A stretch of 15,582 nt of DNA, taken from NCBI GenBank assembly GCA_021782675.1, contig JAJXUS010000004.1, positions 1-15,582 on the forward strand. Reading direction: 5' to 3'. Below, one piece after another: positions 1 to 5,795 of this stretch (within the stretch, counting starts at the first letter, position 1; each line of letters starts with the position of its first letter). Below the pieces are notes generated by a model that searched no databases, was not told where the DNA came from, and saw nothing but the letters and a program-made list of their open reading frames with translations. This DNA is from Acidobacteriota bacterium (GTDB taxonomy: Bacteria; Acidobacteriota; Terriglobia; Terriglobales; Acidobacteriaceae). The translations under genes were made by a program, and so were the position numbers.

Positions 1-49
1 GAGCGCCGGTGCTACAACACCGCAGGATGAACGGGCGCCGTCCGCCCGC

Positions 50-75
50 GGGGGAACCGGTCGCCCGGTTCCCCC
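50..75. repeat. Perfect 11-bp inverted repeat (strong hairpin)
   Basis: GGGGGAACCGG (50-60) and CCGGTTCCCCC (65-75) are exact reverse complements around a 4-base loop TCGC. The stem is very G+C rich and would be stable in RNA from either strand. No T-run follows on either side, so it is not a classical intrinsic terminator. It could still close a transcript entering from the left edge or separate it from the convergent block. What it does is not shown by the sequence. Confidence 0.6.
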
Positions 76-182
76 ACTGCGACAATTCTTACTCCCTTGC
101 CGCTCTCTTAGAGATACAAGGATGACGGCTATCCCGGGCGAATGCAACTCATGCCAATCGGCAAAGTGTTCCGCCGTTGCTT

Positions 183-213
183 TTCTGGTTGTCATTCCCG
201 CAGGGAATCCGCT
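183..213 (-). repeat. REP-like palindromic repeat, copy A
   Basis: The core is ATTCCC-GCA-GGGAAT (194-208), a 6-bp stem with a 3-base loop. Read on the minus strand, the 31-base unit matches 28 of 31 positions of the unit at 7596-7626. Two of the three differences are the two halves of one stem pair (T-A here, C-G there), so the hairpin is preserved. On the plus strand the hairpin is followed by a run of six T (213-218), so this copy could also act as an intrinsic terminator for plus-strand transcripts. It lies 41 bases beyond the stop of the thioesterase gene. The mobile-repeat interpretation is inference. Confidence 0.6.
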
Positions 214-253
214 TTTTTGTTCAGCCACAGTTTCCCGCTACCGCAACCCACTC

Positions 254-712
254 CTAGCTGTCGGTGCCGTTATTCAGCCGTCCAATCGCCTCGGCGTACT
301 TCATCGGCAGCAACTTGCGCTTCATGTCACTTCCCGTCACCACATGCACGGTCTCGCCTTCGGCCAGCAGCGTTTCATCGGCCGTACGGCGTAGCCGATA
401 GCGAAACTTCAGGAGATAACCGCGAGCCAGCGATGCCTCCGTCTCCACCGTCACCACATCGTCATACCGCGCCGGAGCGCGGTAACGGCAGGTCGCCTCA
501 ACGACGGGGATGTAGCAGTCGTCCTGAACTTCCATCTGCTTGTAGTCGAACCCAAGCTGGCGCAGCAGCTCCACGCGGCCCAGCTCAAACCACACCAGAT
601 AGTTGGCGTAATACACCACGCCCATCTGGTCCGTCTCTGCATAGCGCACGCGCACCGTTGTGCGGCTCACGCCTTCCATCTCGCTCCAGCCTGCCGGTTG
701 TGGCTCGCTCAC
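254..712 (-). CDS. Acyl-CoA thioesterase, YbgC/4-hydroxybenzoyl-CoA thioesterase family
   Basis: This 152-residue hotdog-fold protein probably hydrolyses acyl-CoA thioesters in the cytoplasm. Residues 23-38 carry the family signature: R-x-x-E-T-D followed by G-V-V-Y-Y-x-N-Y. Asp28 sits where the catalytic Asp of YbgC/4HBT enzymes lies, and 'WFELGRVELL' forms the start of the long hotdog helix. The length is slightly above the usual 130-145 because of a short N-terminal extension. The start is GTG (710-712), overlapping the TGA of the upstream hydratase as GTGA and preceded by a GGGGAG Shine-Dalgarno, so the two are translationally coupled. Its position after an acyl-CoA hydratase suggests CoA recycling or overflow control in branched-chain acyl-CoA catabolism. 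A Tol-Pal context, common for ybgC itself, is absent here. The exact substrate cannot be read from the sequence. Confidence 0.88.
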   Translation of the reverse strand: MSEPQPAGWSEMEGVSRTTVRVRYAETDQMGVVYYANYLVWFELGRVELLRQLGFDYKQMEVQDDCYIPVVEATCRYRAPARYDDVVTVETEASLARGYLLKFRYRLRRTADETLLAEGETVHVVTGSDMKRKLLPMKYAEAIGRLNNGTDS

Positions 713-1503
713 GATCTCTCCCCTGGCTCAGTGTTCCACACCGGGGTGCGCTTCTCGAGGAACGACGAAACGCCTTCGAAAAAATCCGGCGTCGCGCGGG
801 CCACGATGTTCGCCTCCACCGCCGCATCCAACTGCTGCGTCAATACGGTGCGGCTATCTTCCAGCAGCAGCCGCTTGGTGGCGCGCAAGGACTCTGGACT
901 GTTCCGCAGCAGCGCCTGCGCCAGCGCCTGTGCCCGTTCCAGTACCGGCACAGTGACGACTTCATTCACCAGCCCCAACGTCTTTGCCTCTTCGGCGGAG
1001 AACAACCGCGCCGTCAGCAGCAGATCGCGAGCCTGCTTCTCGCCGACCTGCCGGACCAAAAACGCCGAAACCACGGCGGGCACAAAGCCGATCTTCGCCT
1101 CCGTGTACCCGAATTTTGCCTCCGGCACGGCCAGCGTAAAGTCGCAGATGGTCGCCAGCCCGGTGCCACCTGCGATCGCATGCCCGTTCACGGCCGCGAT
1201 CGTCGGCAGCGGGCACGTGTACAGCGTCCAGAACAGCTCGCGGATGCGCTCGGAGTCCTCACGATGCTCCGCCTGCGTGCGGCCCACCAGGGACTGCAGA
1301 TGCTCGAGGTCCATACCGGCGCAAAACGCGGCTCCAGCGCCGGTCAGGATCAGCACGCCGGAGCGCCGCTGCGAAAACCGCTGCATCGCGTTGCACAGCT
1401 CCGCAATCATTCGCGGGCTCAGCGCATTGCGTCGCTCCGGCCGGTTCATCGTCAGAACGACGACGCCGTCTGACTCCTCTTCACGAAGGGTTTCGTAGGG
1501 CAT
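709..1503 (-). CDS. liuC: Enoyl-CoA hydratase/isomerase, LiuC (3-methylglutaconyl-CoA hydratase) type
   Basis: A 264-residue crotonase-superfamily enzyme, predicted to hydrate 3-methylglutaconyl-CoA to HMG-CoA in leucine degradation. Visible features are the N-terminal 'LTMNRPERRNALS' segment, oxyanion-hole regions 'FCAGMDL' (60-66) and 'AGGTG' (111-115), and Glu135 in 'YTEAKIG' at the first catalytic-Glu region of crotonases. The stretch 'IGFVPAVVSAFLVRQVGE' and 'LLTARLFSAEEAKTLGLV' resembles what I recall of the LiuC subfamily more than generic FadB-type hydratases. The C-terminus 'FFEGVSSFLEKRTPVW' is typical of the family. I chose ATG at 1503 because GGAG lies 7 bases upstream; an in-frame TTG 18 bases earlier has poorer support. 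The gene starts 63 bases after the CLC gene and its stop overlaps the thioesterase start. A relaxed-specificity enoyl-CoA hydratase is the alternative. Confidence 0.85.
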   Translation of the reverse strand: MPYETLREEESDGVVVLTMNRPERRNALSPRMIAELCNAMQRFSQRRSGVLILTGAGAAFCAGMDLEHLQSLVGRTQAEHREDSERIRELFWTLYTCPLPTIAAVNGHAIAGGTGLATICDFTLAVPEAKFGYTEAKIGFVPAVVSAFLVRQVGEKQARDLLLTARLFSAEEAKTLGLVNEVVTVPVLERAQALAQALLRNSPESLRATKRLLLEDSRTVLTQQLDAAVEANIVARATPDFFEGVSSFLEKRTPVWNTEPGERS

Positions 1504-1566
1504 CCTGCAACTCCAAAACAAATCAAGCGGAAACCCTCCATGGTATCTGGCCGCATCACCCTTGCG

Positions 1567-3363
1567 CTACTTTGCCGGCGAAAGCGGGGCCGCGTGCGAC
1601 CCGCTCAGCCGCAGCATGCGCAGCAGATCGGTGCTGGTCACAATGCCCAGCAGTGTGCCATCCGGCGCCGTGACCAGCAGCATGCGCTGCTCCCAGTCTT
1701 CCGAGAGCAGACGGATCGCTTCCAGCGCATCGCAATCGCTGCCAATTTTCGGAACCGTCCGGTCGGCAATATCGCCTACGGTCTTTGTCTCCCAGGCATC
1801 CACCGGCACGGCACCTAAGGCCGCTACAGACAGCAGACCGATGACGCGTGCCGGGCTGCCGCCTACCACGGGATAGCTCAGGTGCGGGGCCTCGCGGCCG
1901 ATCGACTCCGCAAACGCGCGCAGTGTGGTCTCCGCGGGCACGGCTACCACGGTCTGCTGCATCAGGCTGCCGACTGGCACATCATGCAGTTCCTGCACGC
2001 GCAGGCCTTCGTGCTGTCTCTGGTCGCCAGAGGCGGACGCCTCGCCGGAAACCGCATATGCCACCGCAGAGCCAATCAGCGCGGGGACAATAAACGCGTG
2101 GCCGCCGGTCGCCTCCGCCACAAACACCACGGCAGCCAGCGGTGTTTTGTAGCCGGCTGAGATAAACGCGGCCATTCCGACGGCGGCAAACAGTTCGATC
2201 GAGTGCGAGTGGATGAGCTGCGCGAACGCCGTTCCAAAGCTGCCGCCGGTGAGAAACAGCGGGACAAACATAGCGCTGACGCCGCCCGTAGCCAGCGTGA
2301 ACAGCGTGGCCGCGAGTTTGAAGATGCCAAACACAATTAACTCGGCAGAGCTGTGATGCAGTTGCAGAATCTGGCCAACAGCTTCGTAGTTCGGACCCAG
2401 CGGAACCAGCGGCCCGCGATAGAGCAGCAAAAATCCAAGACCGCACAGGCTGGTGAAAAATCCGCCGAGCGTGAGCTTGATCCAATGCGGCGCCTGCCAG
2501 TGCACCATAAAGACGCGGGCGCGGCGGAAGGTGATGGTGAAGGCCATTGCCGCCAGACCCATCAGTGCGCCCAGAAACGCGCTCCACAAAAGATCCTCGC
2601 GGTTGAACATGGTTCCGCTGGCAAAGTTAAACACCGGCTCTGCACCGAGAAACGCAGCCAGCGTCATGTAGGAGACGACGGAAGCGATCAGCGAGGGCAG
2701 CAGCGCCTCATGCGCCAGATCGTCCTTGTACGGCATCTCCAGCGCGAACACCAGGCCGGTCATCGGCGCGCGGAACACCGCCGCCATGCCCGCCGCTGCG
2801 CCGCTGATCAGCATGATGCGCCGGTCGCGCGGCTTCAACCGCAGGCGATGCAGCCTGGTCCACAGCCAGGAACCGATAGCGCCCCCGCCATAGATGCTCG
2901 GCCCCTCCAGCGCGGCGCTGCCACCGAAGCCAACGGTCGTGATCGCCGCCAGAATCTTCGGCACAAAGTACCGCACGTTTATCTGCCCCTGATGCTCGTG
3001 ATAGGAGCGGATGATCTCCTCCGTCGAGTGCTCATTGGGGTCGGGCGTGAAGTGCTGCATGATCAGCCCGGTAACCGCGAAGGCGGCCGTCACAATCGGC
3101 ACAATGGTCCAAAGCTTTCGCACCATCAAGGCCAGCAGCGGCGGCCACAGCTCTTTCAGGATCACAACCGCCACGCCGGTGACAACCAGCCCGGTGATGA
3201 GCCCGATGAGCGGCGCGATGATGAGCCACTTCGAGAGGTCGCGCGTATACGTGGTACGAAGATCCTCCGAGACCAGCGGAAAGTATCGCCGGAGCAGCGG
3301 ATGCTCCAGCACGCGCCGGTGCAGGCGCACAGGCTTCGAGGACATGGTTTGCCGATCGTTCAT
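1567..3363 (-). CDS. CLC-family anion channel/transporter with C-terminal CBS pair
   Basis: A 598-residue inner-membrane CLC protein, about ten or more hydrophobic helices up to residue ~440, then two CBS domains (~464-520 and ~525-590) that in this family bind nucleotides and gate transport. The pore motif 'GGSAALEGPSIYGGGAIGS' (147-165) corresponds to GREGP and keeps the gating glutamate (Glu153). 'GGVSAMFVPLFLTGGSFG' (360-377) matches the GxFxP region. 'FRAPMTGLVFALEM' (197-210) matches the segment carrying the E202-E203 pair of E. coli ClcA, but only one Glu is present (Glu209), followed by Met. The first motif, GSGIP, is replaced by 'EHSTE' (111-115). The start ATG (3361-3363) lies 6 bases after the marR stop, so the two genes form an operon; no strong Shine-Dalgarno is seen and Met7 is an alternative start. 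The ion and the channel-versus-antiporter mechanism are open. Confidence 0.92.
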   Translation of the reverse strand: MNDRQTMSSKPVRLHRRVLEHPLLRRYFPLVSEDLRTTYTRDLSKWLIIAPLIGLITGLVVTGVAVVILKELWPPLLALMVRKLWTIVPIVTAAFAVTGLIMQHFTPDPNEHSTEEIIRSYHEHQGQINVRYFVPKILAAITTVGFGGSAALEGPSIYGGGAIGSWLWTRLHRLRLKPRDRRIMLISGAAAGMAAVFRAPMTGLVFALEMPYKDDLAHEALLPSLIASVVSYMTLAAFLGAEPVFNFASGTMFNREDLLWSAFLGALMGLAAMAFTITFRRARVFMVHWQAPHWIKLTLGGFFTSLCGLGFLLLYRGPLVPLGPNYEAVGQILQLHHSSAELIVFGIFKLAATLFTLATGGVSAMFVPLFLTGGSFGTAFAQLIHSHSIELFAAVGMAAFISAGYKTPLAAVVFVAEATGGHAFIVPALIGSAVAYAVSGEASASGDQRQHEGLRVQELHDVPVGSLMQQTVVAVPAETTLRAFAESIGREAPHLSYPVVGGSPARVIGLLSVAALGAVPVDAWETKTVGDIADRTVPKIGSDCDALEAIRLLSEDWEQRMLLVTAPDGTLLGIVTSTDLLRMLRLSGSHAAPLSPAK

Positions 3364-3369
3364 AGGGTC

Positions 3370-3819
3370 TTAGTGGCCTTCAGCAGCGGCGGCGTGCTGT
3401 TCGCGGCCTGCCAGCACGCGCCGCAGCGCGGCAATCAGCTTCGGACCGCGCGTATCCAGCTCCTGCAGATGCTCGCGCGACAGCCGGTCCAGAACTTTCT
3501 TTCCGTGCGCAGTAATCTTCAGGCAGACGCGGCGGCCGTCCTGCGCATCCTGTACTCGAGTCAACAGTCTCTCGTGCTCGCAGCGATCCGCCAGCTCCAC
3601 GGCGGTGTTGTGCTTCAGCCCCAGCCGCTCCGCAGCGTAGGCGATCGACGGACTCGCCCCACGCGGCGCGCCGGCGATGGCCAGCAACAACTGGTGCTGC
3701 TGCGGCTGCAGTCCCGCGGCGTGCGCAGCCTGCTCACTCACCACCAGAAACATGCGCATCTGGTGGCGGAACTCGGCCAGATCGTGAAATACACTGGCGT
3801 CTGGACCGGCAGCGCTCAT
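3370..3819 (-). CDS. MarR-family winged-helix transcriptional regulator
   Basis: A 149-residue protein with the MarR layout: an N-terminal dimerisation helix, a helix-turn-helix around 54-85 ('SPSIAYAAERLGLKHNTAVELADRCEHERLL'-like spacing, recognition helix ~70-83), a wing with 'DAQDGRRVCLKIT' (91-103) containing the conserved D-x-R/D-G-R-R turn, and C-terminal dimer helices. It should bind DNA as a dimer and release it on binding a small ligand. It is the first gene of a two-gene unit with the CLC transporter (6 bases between stop and start). A 19-base palindrome ends 9 bases upstream of the start and probably is its own operator. The Shine-Dalgarno is weak (GGA). The ligand cannot be deduced; the partner gene suggests control of anion transport. 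Confidence 0.88.
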   Translation of the reverse strand: MSAAGPDASVFHDLAEFRHQMRMFLVVSEQAAHAAGLQPQQHQLLLAIAGAPRGASPSIAYAAERLGLKHNTAVELADRCEHERLLTRVQDAQDGRRVCLKITAHGKKVLDRLSREHLQELDTRGPKLIAALRRVLAGREQHAAAAEGH

Positions 3820-3827
3820 GTTCCAAG

Positions 3828-3846
3828 TATATCGTTATACGATATA
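3828..3846. promoter_or_regulatory. Palindromic operator for the MarR regulator
   Basis: TATATCGT (3828-3835) and ACGATATA (3839-3846) are exact reverse complements with a 3-base TAT centre. The site is 8 bases upstream of the marR start and covers every plausible -10 hexamer on the minus strand: TATACT (3826-3831) and TATAAC (within 3833-3838 region). Size and symmetry fit a MarR-type dimer site and imply autoregulation of marR-clc. If TATACT is the true -10, transcription would begin at or next to the ATG, giving a leaderless message, consistent with the weak Shine-Dalgarno. The binding protein is inferred from position only. Confidence 0.6.
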
Positions 3847-3885
3847 TATGCACCGGGATTTTTCCCCGAGGGCTTCCGCGAGATT

Positions 3886-4761
3886 TTACTGAATCGGCAG
3901 CCCGTAGTGCCGGGCAATCTCCTGACTGGCGCGGGAGAGCGCCCCCAGCGGCTCCAGCTTCGGCAACGCCGCACCGCAGTCACGCAGAGCTTCCAGCGCC
4001 GCCTCCGTCGCCAGGTTTCCTACCAGCAGATCCTGCGCGAACGGGCAGCCGCCCAGCCCGCCCATCGCCATGTCGAAGCGGCGGCAACCAGCGGAGTAGG
4101 CCGCTTGTACCTTCGCTGCAACCTCGTCGGGGCGCGCATGCAGGTGCACGCCAAACTCCCCGCGCAGGCCGGCATCCGCCGCGGCAGTCACCAGCGTATG
4201 CACCTGATCGGCCGTAGCCACGCCGACCGTGTCGGCCAGTGAAATCTGCGTGACGCCCATGTCGCTCAGCAGGCGGCACGCCTCGACGACCTCATCCAGG
4301 CTCCACGCATCGCCGTAGGGATTGCCGAAGGCCATCGAAATATAGACGACAAGATTTAGCCCCGCGCGATACCCCAGCTCCGCCACCTGATCGAGCGCGT
4401 CCAGGCACTCGTCCGGCGTCTGGTGCTGATTGCGCTCCAGAAATACGGGTGAGATCGAGTATGGAAATCCCAGCGTGGTGATGGCTCCGGTGTCGATGGC
4501 GCGCGTTGCGCCCTTCTCATTCATCACGATGCCGATCATCTCCACCCCGGGCGGCGGCTCGGTCAGCAGCAGCACCTGTTCGGAGTCGGCCATCTGCGGC
4601 ACCGCCTTGGGGGAAACAAACGAGGCCGCATCGATATGGCGGAAGCCAGCGGCGATCAGCGCGCGAAGGTAGTCCGCTTTTATCTCCGCAGGGATAACCC
4701 GCGGCAGCGACTGCCAGGCATCGCGCGGGCATTCGATAATCGTCACTTCGTTGTCTGGCAT
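3886..4761 (-). CDS. mvaB: Hydroxymethylglutaryl-CoA lyase
   Basis: A 291-residue TIM-barrel lyase that cleaves HMG-CoA to acetoacetate and acetyl-CoA, the final step of leucine catabolism, in the cytoplasm. Visible active-site elements are 'ECPRDAWQ' (10-17) with Arg13 and metal-ligand Asp14, 'SFVSPKAVPQMAD' (47-59), His206 and His208 in 'GVHLHAR', the lid cysteine Cys239 in 'GLGGCPFA' (235-242), and Asn249 in 'VGNLATE'. Differences from the human/Pseudomonas type are ECPRDAWQ instead of GPRDGLQ, HLHAR instead of HCHDT, and Asp44 where a Glu is usual. As I recall, such sequences are typical of Bacteroidetes-like lyases. The start has an excellent Shine-Dalgarno (AAGGGAG, 5 bases before ATG) that overlaps the TAA of the GH18 gene, only 9 bases upstream, so the genes are coupled. 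Confidence 0.88.
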   Translation of the reverse strand: MPDNEVTIIECPRDAWQSLPRVIPAEIKADYLRALIAAGFRHIDAASFVSPKAVPQMADSEQVLLLTEPPPGVEMIGIVMNEKGATRAIDTGAITTLGFPYSISPVFLERNQHQTPDECLDALDQVAELGYRAGLNLVVYISMAFGNPYGDAWSLDEVVEACRLLSDMGVTQISLADTVGVATADQVHTLVTAAADAGLRGEFGVHLHARPDEVAAKVQAAYSAGCRRFDMAMGGLGGCPFAQDLLVGNLATEAALEALRDCGAALPKLEPLGALSRASQEIARHYGLPIQ

Positions 4762-4770
4762 CGTTCTCCC

Positions 4771-5784
4771 TTATGCGCGCAGCACGCCCTGCAACCCTGA
4801 CGACCACCTATCCATGGCAGAGGCGATTTGTTCATAATCCCACAACGCCACGCCGTCCACACTACCAGCATTCAGGCTGCGACAACTCGCATCGATGGCG
4901 CGAATCGTATTGCGGCAGAACTCCAGCGGCTGATCAGCATGCGGCTCAAACAGCGGCGTAAGGAAATACAGTGGCCGGCGCACATCAGCCGCTCCTTTGG
5001 CTGCCATCAGCGGCGCGACCAGCCGAGTCCGATAGAAGTCTGGAATCGTCATTCCCGTAACTGCACCGCCTTCATAAAACTGTACGTTCAGCCAGTCAAT
5101 ATTGTTTCCGCCTGTGGCGGTTCGAGTGGCTGCCAGCAGCCCCTGCGGCAGGCCCGGCAAGGGCGCAGGCTTGGCGTACAGGTCCGCGGCAATGCCGGAA
5201 ACCGGCGCGTGCGTCACAATGTGCGATGGATTGGTCCGCTTGTACTCATTGGTAATGTCGGCGACAGTCTTTCCGTACTCGTGGTGGACAGCCATCCATT
5301 CCGGCAGACCGCCGGTCATCGGTTCCAGATCCAGGTCGAGCCCGTCGATGCCGAGAGGCGCGATCACCTCGCGATTCAGTTGAGCGATAAACCGGGAAAC
5401 TCCAAACCGGCGCACGGCCTCAAAGGCTCTGAGCTGCGCCCATCCGCCCAGGCACAGCAGAACCCGCTTGCGGCCGCTAAAGCCGGTCTGCAACCGGCGC
5501 ACGACCGGCGCCAGCGTCGCATTCAGCTCCGAGAAGGGCGTATCGTTGTACCGCAGTTCCAGGCGATCGCCGTTCAGGAATACCCGCAGGAACGAGAGAA
5601 TCAGGACGTTAAAGCCGCCGTTGCCAAGCGTTTCGACGGCGGCGTTCACGGCCCGCTCCGGCTGCGGAATCTGGCCGTAGACGTAGAGAATGCGACGCGT
5701 GGCCGAAGTGGGAGCAGCTACGGACGGGACGGCGTGCATCGCTCCCGCCGCCAGACAAGTGCCTAAGAACCTTCTACGCCGCAT
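4771..5784 (-). CDS. Secreted GH18-family glycoside hydrolase (chitinase/ENGase-like)
   Basis: A 337-residue protein with a probable Tat signal ('MRRRRFLGTCLAAGAMHA', cleavage near 'SVAA', residue 24) and a single TIM barrel. The GH18 catalytic signature D-x-x-D-x-D-x-E is complete in 'DGLDLDLEP': Asp147, Asp150, Asp152 and acid/base Glu154. 'LLCLGGWA' (109-116) matches the conserved beta-3 SxGG strand, 'NVQFY' (233-237) the substrate-assisting Q/Y strand, and Trp315 in 'GVALWDYE' the conserved barrel-floor Trp. GH18 enzymes cleave beta-1,4-GlcNAc links in chitin, peptidoglycan-like or N-glycan chains; no binding module is visible. It lies 11 bases after the carboxylase gene and 9 bases before the HMG-CoA lyase gene, so it must be co-transcribed with cytoplasmic leucine catabolism, which is unexpected. 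Substrate is unknown. Confidence 0.85.
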   Translation of the reverse strand: MRRRRFLGTCLAAGAMHAVPSVAAPTSATRRILYVYGQIPQPERAVNAAVETLGNGGFNVLILSFLRVFLNGDRLELRYNDTPFSELNATLAPVVRRLQTGFSGRKRVLLCLGGWAQLRAFEAVRRFGVSRFIAQLNREVIAPLGIDGLDLDLEPMTGGLPEWMAVHHEYGKTVADITNEYKRTNPSHIVTHAPVSGIAADLYAKPAPLPGLPQGLLAATRTATGGNNIDWLNVQFYEGGAVTGMTIPDFYRTRLVAPLMAAKGAADVRRPLYFLTPLFEPHADQPLEFCRNTIRAIDASCRSLNAGSVDGVALWDYEQIASAMDRWSSGLQGVLRA

Positions 5785-5795
5785 CGGTCTCGCTT

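Noticed and set aside
1..30. Possible C-terminal end of a plus-strand gene (ERRCYNTAG then TGA) entering from the left edge
   Set aside because: Nine codons are too few to recognise, other frames are also open, and no family match is possible. The hairpin at 50-75 would fit but does not prove it.
142..1473. A 443-codon open frame on the plus strand
   Set aside because: It runs antisense to the thioesterase and hydratase genes, shows no recognisable domain, and has shadow-type composition.
2353..4242. A 629-codon open frame on the plus strand across the CLC, marR and lyase genes
   Set aside because: It is antisense to three well-supported genes, its product is rich in Arg, Gln and His as expected of a high-G+C shadow frame, and it matches no family I know.
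4771..5784. Lipoprotein signal in the GH18 protein (Cys10 after Leu-Gly-Thr)
   Set aside because: Thr before Cys does not fit the lipobox, and the Arg-rich start with a later Ala-Ala site fits Tat export better.
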